Below are positions 20,965-33,190 of a stretch of 64,000 nt of DNA, piece by piece. The first letter of the stretch is position 1, and each line of letters opens with the position of its first letter. The notes under the pieces are model-generated. The model had not been told where the DNA came from. It worked only from the letters and a program-made list of their open reading frames with translations, and did not search any database. A program made the translations under genes and the position numbers. This stretch comes from Sisyra terminalis (taxonomy: Eukaryota > Arthropoda > Insecta > Neuroptera > Sisyridae): positions 2,914,001-2,978,000 of the forward strand of contig OY292274.1 in the NCBI GenBank assembly GCA_958496175.1. The letters are read 5' to 3'.

Positions 20965-21917
20965 TTAAATTTTCAAACAACTTAAATTTTTAAACTTGTG
21001 ATATCTTTCGAATGGAATGTTCAAATTGAATAACTCAAAAAATTATATAATGGCATTGAAGCAAACTTAAATATGAAGTAATTTATTTTGATAAGGATTA
21101 ATCCCAAAGTATAAATAAAAGAGCTTTTATAACGGTGGCATTTATGTAAATTTTTTAAAATGAAAAAACACTTATTGTGACATAACTATAATAGTTAGAC
21201 ATATGCTGTCGCTTTATTTTTTGTAGATAATGATATGTTCTACAAAATCGTACTACATTATTTTGTCTATAACCAATAGTTTTCGCAGCGCACGCGATAA
21301 AAGAATGTTTTTTGGTAATTTTTTAAGACCTTGGGTTACATTATTGGAGTTTTAGTATGGATCCCTAACTTTTTTGAAAATTTAATATAGCCCATGTTCA
21401 CCGGAAAGAGTGTAGCTTCCTAACAGTGAAAGAATTTTTCAAATCGGTCAAGTAATTTCGGAGACTATTCAAAGCAAACAAACAATCAAATCTTTCCTCT
21501 TTATAATAATAGAAAGATATGTTCTTAACTAATAATCCGTAATATTATATTAATAAAAACAAAAAATTGTATCCATATAATAATTTTTCACCACCCGTTT
21601 ATTATATTTTAAATGTACATGATTATATAAATATATCGATAGTTGTGAAGAAGCCAATTATAATATTACTCATCGATTCGCACCCCACAAAAATTCGGTG
21701 TATTAACATACACCGTGGCGTCCTTTAAGACGAGACCGTAACGCGTCCGCCATGTTGGCCTCGGAATCGTTCCAATCCAGTACAAGTCACATTATTTTGT
21801 TCCAGGAAATCATTGAACTGTTCGACAAATTGTGTTCGACATGAGGTGATCTTGGTAGGCAGTCTGAATGTAGAAGCCACCAAACTATTAACTTTCTCGT
21901 CTATAATAATAGATAGA
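20965..21917 (-). mobile_element. Helitron 5' part carrying a gene fragment
   Basis: Reading on the minus strand, a 16-base Helitron 5' terminus (TCTATCTATTATTATA, 21917-21902) is followed by 385 bases of gene copy 2 plus 3' UTR. A second Helitron 5' terminus (TCTTTCTATTATTATAAAG, from 21517) and about 550 bases of Helitron body come next. The order is terminus, host fragment, terminus. The fragment is identical to 5862-6246, while the Helitron parts on the two sides differ at several positions. Confidence 0.75.
21725..21901 (-). pseudogene. Fragment of the secreted glycoprotein gene (last 58 codons)
   Basis: The frame is intact from DEKVNSLVAS to the stop and is identical to the end of copy 2, including its unusual tail (residues GLERFRGQHGG). 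It keeps only the third C-X18-C pair and has no start, promoter or leader. It is bounded on its 5' side by a Helitron terminus. It is not expected to make protein on its own. Confidence 0.9.
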
Positions 21918-24287
21918 TACTCTGTAAAATAATCTAAAGCCTCGCTTTGGTTTCACTTCCCTAGCTTAATTAGTTTTTGAGATATATAACTTTGAAAAAT
22001 AGCCATGCGGGGGGACATTTTTGCCCATATCTCAAGATCAAAGAGGAATTTGGTCGCGAAAAGTATATAAAATGTGTTTGTATATCAAGCCGATATTTTG
22101 ACATAAGTTTCATTATAGGTTCCTATTTGGGGACCAACTCGCCATGTGGATCCTGCTAGACCCTTTCATATAGAAAGATGGTGTTTTTTTTTTATTTTTT
22201 AGTCCTTTACAGTCTTATATTTCAAATAATACAAACCAAAAAAAAAACGATTGAAAATTAGGCACTCATGTACTTTTACAAAATTTCATTTTTAAATTGT
22301 TTTTTGAAAATAATTAAAACGACCTATTTTCTAAATCATGAATTATTTCCTAAAATATCAAATCATTATAAATTCATTTCGAAAAAGCATATAGGGACCT
22401 AAGCAATATTTAAATTTCCTTTTACTTAGAAAATTACTTTGTGTTGAAGACAAAATGTCGAATTTTATTTCGACTCTTATCGGCTTTTTCATTTTTTTTT
22501 TTTATTCTATTAAAACCATTATTAGTTTTAAAGACGAATAAAAATTAAAATACAATACTTATTGTATCCAATTATAAAAGCATGATATTTACTTCAGAAA
22601 GAATGAAATTCTTATTACGATAATAATTGTTGTCAATTAAAAAAAAATGGGTATATAATTCTTTCAAAGCTTAGTCATTAAGAAGTATATTATTTTGTAT
22701 TTATGTTATTAGATTTATCAATTTTTTTACAGATTTAAAATTTGTAATTTTTTTTTATGGAACAATGTGTATCTACCGATTTTTGCATCCCCGACTCCTT
22801 CGCGACATCAGAGATCGTTCGACTCTTTAATCATCGTTTAGACGGTTGCTAATGTCACTTCAAAGTACTACGTTTCCACTTTATAATAATAAAATCAGGA
22901 AAATTAGAGTTTACTTTCTATATAAATATGAGACTTCGTTCTAAACTTTCTTCTTTCCCTTGCGACTGATGTAGGTAAGTGTACACAGCATTCACATAAG
23001 GGTGGTTACAAGAAAATAATGCGGGCAATGTATTATTATTATCATCGTCATTATTATTATTTTTATTATATCACATACATAAGCCGTTCTATTCTCTCAT
23101 GAACAAGATAATAGAGAGAAAATGACGTTATTGAATTGGTAAGCCATATTATGTACGCCTATCACACAGAAAAAAAATTACATCCTAAAATACTGTAACA
23201 ATAGTCAAAAAAAGATTTCAAATTATTTTCGTTCTTCACATTATTAAATCATAATATTCTATCAGATTGAAAATATGTTATGAACATGAGAAGATTTTCA
23301 TCAATATTATAAAGTTAGCATTTTCTTTTGCCATAAATTTGAAAGCAATTTTAGAATAGGTAAATATTTAGACGTAGGATATTTTTAATTGCAAGAAATT
23401 AAAAAAAAAAATAAGGGATTTTTTGCAAACTCTACATAATGTATTGAATTTCAATAAACCTAGGTACTTAAAATAGTAGTTAGAAAATAATTACTTAATC
23501 GTTTCTTTTGAAATTTATTACAGAAGACATGTTTTGTTAAAGTATTTGAAGAAACGGGTTCATTGTTCAAATAAAATTGAAAAAAGTGCAATTGATTGTT
23601 ACTAACTTAAGTTATTTAATTTGTTGAACAAAACAATACTTAACAATTTTATAGAGTTTATACTACTTTAATATAAATTCTTTGAAAAAGCTTTATTTTT
23701 ATCAATCAAAATTGAAGAGGTTTTTGTTTCGTAAAGTTTTAAACTTGATACTTGATGCTTAACTTTGGAACGTTTTGCAATGAGAGATTTAATCACAACA
23801 CAATTTCAACTTAAGGACCTCAAGATATTTCGTAGATGCGTGTAAAGTTGCACGTCTTAAAACATGATTTTTAGGTTTTCGATATAATTGAGCATTGAAA
23901 TATGACTGCACTAGAAATTATATGTCTTTATATTATGTAAAATCCAACGTTTTCCGTTTATTCGGTCGTTGGTGATTAAGGTAATAACATGACAATTATA
24001 CTGATCATTTTTACTTCTTTTTGTTTGGTATTGAAATCAGTTATTGTCTTACGTTTTAGATTAATATATTTAGTTATCATTAGAAAACATAGAGCATATG
24101 AAAAGAATGACTACTTCACTAAAAATATCAATGACCGGATCGAAAATTTTTATAAGGGGCCATTCATCAAATATGGCACTGAAAATTTCAGCGTATGTAC
24201 GCTGTGGAAGTGCTTTGATAATCAGCGAGTGGTACATATATTATAAGTGGTCCTTCATAAAACGGCTGATTAATAAAGAAATTTTAT
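21918..24287. other. Unrecognised A+T-rich block
   Basis: No coding or RNA gene is supported. Poly(A/T) runs, a short (ATT)n patch near 23.03-23.07 kb and scattered low-complexity frames are present. The first 250 bases after the Helitron end contain GCATGCGGGGGGAC-type sequence but no recognisable product. Confidence 0.5.
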
Positions 24288-24518
24288 GTTTTGTGAAAAA
24301 AAAGTTGGTGAAACACTTCGAAAAAAAATAAAACCGAGGTACACTATTAGGCGTAGACCACATTTCATGTTATTTCAAGGTGTTCCATCAACTATTTTTT
24401 CACGCAATTTTTATGTGTTGTAGTGCTCATGTAGAAGCATAAAATATATTTTTTTCATGATTGTCATTTTCAAAGAACACATAAAAAAAATATTTCATTT
24501 GTTTTTTTGATTTTTTTA
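24288..24518 (+). repeat. Dispersed direct repeat, copy 2
   Basis: Same orientation as the 18.1-kb copy, with only a handful of substitutions. It follows a GGGGCCATTCATCAAATATG terminus-like sequence at 24157. The overlapping short open frames differ upstream and are not supported as genes. Confidence 0.8.
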
Positions 24519-24594
24519 AACTCATTACATGGGAGAACCTTCTTAAGCAGTTAGTACTCCGGGTTAAGTTAGACAATAGGTAGGTATAGGGTAA

Positions 24595-24650
24595 AGACCA
24601 GCGATTCCCAACCGATGGACCGCGGATCAATGGTGGGCCATGACAAAAAA
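24595..24650. mobile_element. hAT (Charlie-like) terminus fragment
   Basis: CAGCGATTCCCAACCGATGG followed by a GGACCGCGG box is the well-known style of one end of Charlie/ZBED-type hAT elements. The partner end was not found, so this is probably a truncated copy. Confidence 0.4.
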
Positions 24651-24761
24651 TATTATACCGCAAATGTTCTACACATATAAATTGGTAAGTTTATTATTCA
24701 ATATTGTAGTCATTGGTTTTTTAATTTTTTATTATAATAGAAATTGTTTGTTTATGTATTA

Positions 24762-25804
24762 GATGTACCGGAAAAGAATGTCATCATTTCAATATACTAT
24801 TAAAACACAAAATTTTGTTACAGCTATTGATTTTAAATCAATGATATAATCAGCCTCAAAAGTATCAACGCTTTGACATCTAATGTGCAAATTTTTAATG
24901 TCATACTAGTAAAAATCAATTGATTAGCAAGGAAAATATCAAAAAAATACATTTCGAACATCACTTAAGCTTTTCATTTTTTACCACTTACTAAATGTGG
25001 TAACGATTGAAATAAATAGAAATCCGATGAAATAACAATAAACGATTATAGTGAGTATGGCAATATCACCTCCTCCTTAATTAATTGGATTTTCCACGGC
25101 TTTTCTTCTGCAGAGGAGCGTTACAGCATAGAATTTTATCTATTAACAGTACTTGAGCACTTTTGGGTATTTGGTTGATCGACCAAGGTCGATTCGGATT
25201 ATTTGATAGTTCTTCGACTTTCTGGTTTACATTTGGCACCATTTCCCCCTTAACTTTTTATTAGTTAAAGTTTTTGTCATATTTCGTTGGTACTAGTTGC
25301 AAAAATGAAAATTATTGAATTTGAACTTAAAAAAATTCATTTAGCATTAATGAACTTCTAATGCACTTAGATAAATATTGAAAATGTTTTTAGTAACTAC
25401 TTTACGTTGCAATCCTGTGAAACTCGATAAGCATGCAATACCGAATTTATATTCTTTCGGGTTTTTGGTCCTACCATTTCAATATAGATTTCGGAATAAA
25501 AAATACTTTGCAATTTTTACTAAGTTGATAAATTACTCTAATCATAAAATGTCTTTAGTACCACTTGGAAATCAAGGTTTATAAACTACACAGGTGGTCT
25601 CATGCGCCACGTGACGTATCCAGAAGAAATTCGTACATATCTTCAGACTGATTCAAATTTCAAAATTCTTCTTATGACGTTATTTTTTTTTTCTAATGGG
25701 GTATCCTGTGTAATTTATAAACCTTGCTTGGAAATAACTTATAAGCAGATAAATGGCAATTGAATGACTATTGGTTTAAAAACGACATTCTTTTCCCGTA
25801 CACC
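24762..25804. mobile_element. Mariner-like non-autonomous element, copy 1 (holds a MULE-like MITE)
   Basis: Ends (G/A)TGTACCGGAAAAGAATGTC and, inverted, GGTGTACGGGAAAAGAATGTC are flanked by TA on both sides. The interior matches 41188-42040 at a modest level over most of its length. No transposase frame is recognisable in either copy. The 154-bp MITE at 25573-25726 interrupts it near its right end. Confidence 0.78.
25573..25726 (+). mobile_element. MULE-like MITE, copy 1
   Basis: Inverted termini CAAGGTTTATAAA.TACACAGG are flanked by a perfect 9-bp duplication, CTTGGAAAT (25564-25572 and 25727-25735). The related mariner-like copy at 41.97 kb has the uninterrupted site with a single TTTGAAAT, which confirms the insertion. 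Nine-base duplications are typical of Mutator-like elements. A second copy lies at 52646-52809. Confidence 0.85.
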
Positions 25805-25814
25805 TAATATATAC

Positions 25815-28800
25815 AGTAGACTCCTATTACTTCGGCCACATCGGGACTGGACCCCAGGCCAAACTTTTTCTGAGATTAATGAAATATTTAACTATTATTT
25901 ATTATTAAAATAATATTATTATTATTATTATTATTAAATACTTAATTTTTCTGTGATTATTTATATTTATACATAATTTAATAAATTGTTCAATATATAA
26001 AAAGATAATACTGAGTTTTATTATTTTTCCAAGAGCCGTGCTCGGAAAAAATTTTTTTTTGGTCCACGTGACGTTTTTGTTTGAGTAACGCTGGTATAGA
26101 CTGCAGCGATGAAAATTTATGCTACGTTATTTCAATTGAAAGGTTTCATTACCAGTTACGGTAAAATCGGTTTTCAATATTACATGAATGCAGGTATAAG
26201 ATATTTACCTCTCCTAGCAAAATAAATCATGGAAAACCAGGACATAAAGAACAAATTATAAATGAAATTATATAACAGTTTTTCAAAGAATATTTAAGAT
26301 AGATATGTTTGAGAATGAATATTCTTCACTGTCATCCTCCTGATTAAAGTTCTGGCTTCACCCGTATAGAATAATGAATAAAGAAAATGAGCGTTAAATA
26401 ATTGGAAAGCATAGTAAAAAGCATACAGTATAAGTACCAATAAATATATGTAAGTAGTTCAGTTTATAACATAAATATTCTTAGTACCTAGTGATTTCAA
26501 TGTTGTATTTTGTTGTAGTAATACCGGTATCTCGATACGACTAATACAATCTCGTATATCGATATTGAAATCACTAATATACACTTGTTGGGGTTTCGCA
26601 TGAAAAAATAATCAATTAATTTAATCCAAATTATTTCAAAAGTTAGAAAATCTAAACATTTACTTCGATTAGGACTAAAAGAAATGGCCATTTTTAACAT
26701 TTTGTGGGCACGAAATAATGAATAATGACCAGAAGAATGACATTATGCACATAGTAAAAATGTATTTAGAAAAATAAGTTATTTTATATTAAATTTTGAA
26801 TTAAAATGATACATATTATAAGTGATAGGTGAATGATGAAGGTAACGAAAGGTTTTTTTTGGAATTCTTTTTTTTAATATAGTAAAAGGAGAATTATTTA
26901 ATTTGTATAGCTCTATTAATAATACTTTTGAGCCGAAAATTAGTTTCCATTTCATGGATTCTTTAATAAACAATATTATAATGTTGAGAAAAAATTTTCA
27001 TGACAACGATAATAAAATGAAAAGTGTAAGAAAAATAAGCCTCAAGTAAATCCGTTACATGTACAGGTAGTCCTCATTTAAAAACGTAAATATAAAGAAA
27101 TTCGCTATTTCTGACGACTTTTGGCAACTAACAATGCAATTATCAAGAAGTTTGGATAAAATTCGAGAAATATAACCGTTGGGGCACTAAAAGAGCATTA
27201 CAAATTCAATTGTGAAACACATGCTCTTATGGAAAAAAATCAAACTAATTTTACGTACAACTTTTTGGCATAAAAAAAGGAACCTGTAGTTGATATGGTT
27301 GTTAATGCCCAAAAGTACTTAAGAAGTTATTAAAGATAATCGCATTATAGATCAAATTTACACTATCTAAAAATAATTTTGAATGTTTTAAAATTGTTAT
27401 AAACTATTATTTAAACATAATATAGCTGTTCATTTTTAACTTTATTTGATAAAATTTACGAAATTCTCAAATAAAAATGGACAAACATTGTTAAATTCAA
27501 AATTCATAAAACGATCTCCTTTTGGCATGACATTAAAATGACGTCACAATTTGCAACTTCAAAATCCCATGAATGTTTTCCTATAACAAATGTATTTCAG
27601 CACTAAAAGAAAGGTTGTTTAGATCGCTTAAACATTACGTTAATGGTTTAAACCATTTACAATCTTAACAACCTTTATTTCTAGGGAAAAATTAATAGTT
27701 ATTTTTTTGGGGTGTAAAAATGTTTTCAATGAAGAAAAAAGGGTAAAAAATGTCAAAAATTGTGTAAATTAATATTGTTCCTATGGTAATCGCTCAGTCA
27801 TTTGTTTATATCTCGATTTCAACCGCGTATTTATGCGTACTATGTCGTCATAGATAAGCATGTTATGTAGTCCAAAGCACACTTATCATTTTCGGACTTA
27901 GCGAAATTAAAACTTTTTTTTCTACCAAAATACAAGTTTTTCGTAACTAAAAATTGGTTTCTTTTTGTATAAATAATGTTCTTTCCATTATCAATTAAAA
28001 ATATTAAAAAAAAGTGCATATGGCCTATTCCGGATTCCAAAAAAATACCACCACTCTTTGTACAAAGAATTCACTAACAATTACGAACAGTAAAAAATTA
28101 AATCCGGATTGATTTATTTATCATAACTTTCCCCATATTTCCACATTGTGTTGAATTTCTTTAAAAAAACTTATTCATTTAAGTTCCAAAAAAAAAAAAA
28201 TCACACAGAATTAACTATAGTTAGTTATCCACAATAGCTAACTAATCCATTTACAATCAATTCATACCGACAAATAGTTACAGATAGTTATTTTGTATAC
28301 CAATTAAATAAAAAGCAATGTTTTTACACAATAAAAAAAATTATTATTTTTAATGCTTCAATGTTGACACGTAAATTTCTTCCTTAACAACAAATTCGAA
28401 ACAATATTTTACCGTAAAGTGAGGGCTACCTATAGATGTAAAACAGGGGTAGTAGAGGGATGTACCTATTCCAACAACGTCTGTTTTAAGGCTCACGTTC
28501 ACGTAGGCGAAATTCAAGCAAATTGAAAACTGATATCAAAGTGTTTTTTCCGCTTAAATTTCAGAAAAAATTCTATCTTCTTCAAGAAAGTAATTAGGTC
28601 TTTATAAAAACATACGGAAATGAGATTCTTTTCGTAAAGCATCTATAAATTTTTAATTAAAATTTTCATAAGAAAATTATTGTATGCTTTTTTATCTTCA
28701 GTCACTAAAGTGCTTTTTGTGTTTCATGTGGCGTTTTTTTCCTTTAAAAAATAATTTTAATTTATTTTCTTTAAAATCTCTGACTAGAGATACAATTTAT

Positions 28801-30399
28801 ATACATTATACATGTATGGGTAGATATCTGCCATCAAAATATAAATTTTTATTCGTCTGATACTTATTTTCATGTATATTAACTTTTTGGAATTTACAGA
28901 AACATTTGCAAGCTGAAAAGGGGAGATTTTGATTCAATTCATATGCCATTTATCCGTACTACCTGAAACAGCAAATATGAGTGCAGAGTATCAAAAATAA
29001 ACTTTTATCAAAACGGATATTTTTTGCATAAAATCTTTTACTATTATACAAGTTTTAAACATCGAAAATGGTTGAAAGCGCACCCTCATTTTGTTCACAA
29101 TGAATAAGCAATCAACCCTCAATTTTTGAAACATTTGCAGATTCCGTTCTGTGTTTCAGATAAAAATGAAAAATACGAATCCATTGATGATTCACTTTCA
29201 ATATCGTAAAATCTTACCAAATATTGCATTGTAATAATTAAATTTTTAAAAATATGTCTTCTTGACTTTCCAGGACGAAAAAAAATTAAAGCAATTTTTA
29301 TTCGAATAAAGATGACCTATATCTAACAAGCTCTTAAATATTGAACAAAGAATAAAATTTCGAAGAAATTAGCTTTCATTTAATTTTATTGTAGCAAAAA
29401 AGGTAAATATAATTAGGCTTTACCTAAACATTTATTATCTAAAATAGATACGCTTAGCTCTTTTCACCCTTTATTATCACTACCCTTTTCGACAGTACCT
29501 GTCTGCCCACTTCCGACCGAGCCAAAGTATCATAGAAATTATCATTGATGTTATTTCCTGATCGTCACCGGATAACAAAATATATCATCCACCGAATAAT
29601 AAGCCGAAATATGTCCACTCATATTTCATGCTTGTTAAACATACACAAAAATACCAACATCTATTAGTTCTTTATTATATTTGTGCCAAAAAGAGTCCAA
29701 CCCTTCCCTTTATTATATTCGGTGTGCAAAATTCTTTAGTCGGCTATTCATTGCAGAACTTTTGTATTGTGTATACAACGACCAACCCTGCGGATTACCA
29801 ACCTTTAAAGGGGTAAACACATTCAATAGTTGTTAAATCGGGCTTACATATTATAAATACATTTATTTTCTATATATTATCATTTATTTTGAATAAGGTG
29901 TTACCTTTAAATCGACTTCCAAGCAAGAAATATCGTTTCAAGTAAAAAAACTACAATACTATTGTGCTAGATTGATTTTTTTAATTAACTTGAACTAAAT
30001 TGTTCAAGATTTTTCTACATTGGATGTTGTTTTATTAGACGCAATTGATAAAACTTTATTCGATAACAATAAAAATATTGTAACCCTAAAATGGGTCCAA
30101 TCGTACGTTAGATGGTGGATATGTATATTTAAGTAGGGTAGGTCATAAATAAATATGCAGAGGGTTAATTTAATATGTATGGCAGATGTAAAGAATGATG
30201 GCGGACGATAGATCAAAGTTTGTCGATTTTGAAAAAAAAACATTTGAGCATTGTATTGGTGGATTTTATACATTAATTTTTCTCAAGCTTACTTAATTGG
30301 AATTATTGTTTAATAAAGCCTATTATTGACTTTTTCTAATATAATTTCCAAATAAATGATTATGTTATATTGCACATGCAGCGCATACATCTAAACTGT
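25815..30399. other. 4.6 kb without recognisable genes or transposons
   Basis: A terminus-like CAGTAGACTCCTATTACTTC at 25815 and a (TTA)n patch at 25.90-25.94 kb stand near the left border. The remainder is A+T-rich, single-copy within this window, and lacks convincing frames. The frames of 60-90 codons here are low in complexity and have no motif, signal peptide or splice context I can support. Slightly G+C-richer sequence at 29.45-29.80 kb could be conserved non-coding DNA. Confidence 0.5.
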
Positions 30400-32311
30400 T
30401 AACAACAACCGAGAAATTGAAATTTTTACAATTGCACGAAACCTAGTTCTTCCATAATCAAGTATAACCATTATGTATCTATAAATTTATTATTAAAATA
30501 TCTGAATTTCAATTATATAATTAAATCATATTGGATAGTCTAGAGTTCACCATACACTGGAAGTCCATATTCTGGAAGAGCATTTTAAAACTCTTTTATC
30601 ATTATGGCTTACGGTAAAAATGTCGGTATTTTCTTTTAGTTCGCCGAATTTCAAGGAGTACTCGCTCACAAATGTAATTATTTCAGATTTTCAGGTTTAC
30701 AATATGTGAAAGCCAAAAAACTTAAAGCTCATTTATAAACTTAACTTAACCTTTTTTAGATATATTTATCAGTTTAAATTTTTAAGCAGACCCCAAGTTT
30801 TTGTTTCTAATAATAAACCAAGTTTATTTTATACTAAGCAGTAATAACGTTTCTCCTTTAACGGACTTTGATTATGAAATTTGAAATTTCGATTGTTTAT
30901 TAGACGTTATGTCGTACAAATTTAGCCACCCTTTTTTCACTCTTTTAGTGGGGGGAATTATCGACAACCCTTTCTTATTGAATAACGGCATCCTATAAAG
31001 AAAACACTTTCCAAATTTCATCGACACAAATATGCATTTATATTTGACAATGTAAAACGAAAAAAAAATATATGACCCTCTATATATTAATTATGATTAA
31101 AAATTGGAAATAGGTGGAAAGCGTGGAAGTAAAATCGATTATTTTATTTATATTCAATAACAATAATTGGTTTTAAAATTGTTCTAAAAAACCCTAGAAA
31201 AGTTAGTATGGAAGATTTTATATATTTATTGATGATAATGAAATATATGACAAAAAATTGCTCCCTTAATGCTTTTCAGCAGAATATATAATTGCTCCAG
31301 GTCACAATCATTGGTTCAAAATATTAGAATTTAAAAAGTTTGATTGTAGAAAAACATACAAAAGTTAAAACCGCTTGATTAACTGTACATTTTCTCATAT
31401 AAACTTAGTCACCCCCATTCACTCTGTTAGGGTAGGAATTTTCAAAAAAAAATCTTATCACATGCCTATTTCTTATAAGGAATACGCCGAATATTAAAAT
31501 TTCATCTGGCAGAGGAGATATATAACTACACGATTTTATGTATGCACGGTTTTAAAAACGTATTTACTTTAAGCTTTATTAATATAATTATTTATTTCCT
31601 ACTACTGTTACTTTTTTCGTTAATATTTCTGTATTGAGGAACCCTAAGGATTTATTTTCAACAATTTTGTAAAAAAAAATTTACTGTAAGATTCGAACCC
31701 ACGTCTCTTTTATTGTGAGTATAAGAATGTCAGATACGTAAGCGAATGCGCTATGAACGTATAATTACATTAATTGTTTGTGGTGTATAAAAACATTTAT
31801 ATTTCAAAAAGGCAATTTTTCGAACTTTAAATTAAATTACTGTGCTTATTATTAGTTCAACTAAAAAGATTAATACAGATCATTTTTTAACTTTTAAATA
31901 CCTTTCCAATGATATATAACTCACCTGTCTAAAGTAAATTTTTTTTCAACCCTCAGTTGTTACGTAGGGGATACATTCCCTTATTATTTTTAATGAATGA
32001 TAATTAGTCTAACGTGTGTGGGTAATTGTGTTGTATCTTAATATAAAGTTTCATTAAATTCGGTTGCTCCGTTCTGTAGTTAAATCACCAGCGCACGCAA
32101 TGTAGGAAAGTTTTTTGATAATTTTTTCACACATTTATTGGAGTTTTAGTATGGATCCCTACCTTTTTTGAAAATTTAATATACCCCATGTTCACCGGAA
32201 ATAGTGTAGCTTTCCAACAGTGAAAACATTTTTCAAATCGGTCAAATAGTTTCGGAGTCTATTAATTACAAACAAACAATAAAATCTTTCCTCTTTATAA
32301 TAATAGATAGA
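30400..32311 (-). mobile_element. Helitron, 3' end missing
   Basis: The 5' terminus TCTATCTATTATTATAAAG lies at 32311 on the minus strand, and the interior follows the 14.1-17.4 kb and 49.2-51.7 kb copies with deletions. Homology stops near 30.40 kb, about 500 bases short of the expected CTAG end, so the 3' terminus is lost. A LINE relic starts just beyond its 5' end. Confidence 0.75.
31688..31760 (-). other. tRNA-like segment inside a Helitron
   Basis: On the minus strand TAGCGCATTCGCTTACGTATC resembles the box A/D-arm region, and GGTTCGAATCTTAC about 45 bases downstream resembles box B. No acceptor stem can be closed, so it is not a working tRNA. It is more likely a tRNA-derived SINE head captured by the Helitron family. 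Confidence 0.5.
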
Positions 32312-32459
32312 TTAAAATAAATCACGGGGAGTAAAAATAGCCTGTCCCTACATATTCTCGAGGCCAAAGACGGCAAAAATATTATTAAAATAAAGAATCA
32401 ATTTATAATAATATGTTTCTGAACTATTTGATAACTGAAATGAGCTAATCCGATTAAAT

Positions 32460-33190
32460 GCTAAAAGTGGGCCGCCTGAAATACAAAGTGAAATTGAAAA
32501 AGCCATAATCTTAACTAAAAGCCGCGGGGTAAGATGGAATATACACGGAAACACTAAAAGGCATGGGTCAGTATATATTTAAAACGCTTAGGAAGTTGTA
32601 TTATGAGACATACGACACAGGGAAAATACCAGCATATTAGTTAAGATCGACTAATATAACCTTTACAAAAAAGAGAAACTCGAAAAAATGCGATGATTAC
32701 CGTATGATCTGCTTAGGGTTACCAATTTTAAATTATAGAAAAACCGAAGAACGTATAACTAAATCCGGAGAGTTGTATTCAATAAAAAACAGTCTAAAAA
32801 TTTAGCAAGTATTTTAAATGATAACGTTCACAAGTTTTACTGCTTCATTCTATATTCGAAATATAATAAATATATATTTTTTTGACTATAAAATCAATTG
32901 TTATCGCTTGATAACAGTGAAAAATTTTGCTTTTTATTAACATTGAAAAATGTGGAAAATCATTTTGGTAAACTGGAGTCAATAAAAAAATACATTTTTC
33001 TGGAGTTTCTGGTTTAAAATGGGAGAGTTGGTATCCCTAAAAAAATCCGGAGATTATTTTTGTAAACTGGAGTCTGGAGAAAACATTATTTTTCTGGAGT
33101 CTCCGGACTAAAACTGGAGAGTTGGTAACCTTAGATCTGCTTAATAAATCACGTCATCAAGATCTTTTTACGAATAATCCACCATAGAAT
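32460..33190 (+). pseudogene. LINE reverse transcriptase relic, split by a hAT MITE
   Basis: The segment from GPPEIQSEIEKAI to the frame containing TGKIPAY and KKCDDYRMICL matches the fingers/palm region of RTE/CR1-like reverse transcriptases from insects (P-KK-N---C-DYR-ISL type). After the 420-bp insertion the same frame resumes with INHVIKIFLRIIHHRIY, as in intact elements. The YxDD catalytic box and endonuclease are absent, and several stops and frameshifts are present upstream. It is a dead fragment of about 310 bases once the insertion is set aside. Confidence 0.75.
32714..33133. mobile_element. hAT MITE in the LINE relic
   Basis: Inverted termini TAGGGTTACCAA and TTGGTAACCTTA are flanked by a perfect 8-bp duplication, GATCTGCT (32706-32713 and 33134-33141). 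Inside, the motif TCCGGAGA/CTGGAGTC is repeated several times. The 420-bp size and 8-bp duplication fit a non-autonomous hAT. Removing it restores the reading of the surrounding LINE frame, which confirms the borders. Confidence 0.9.
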
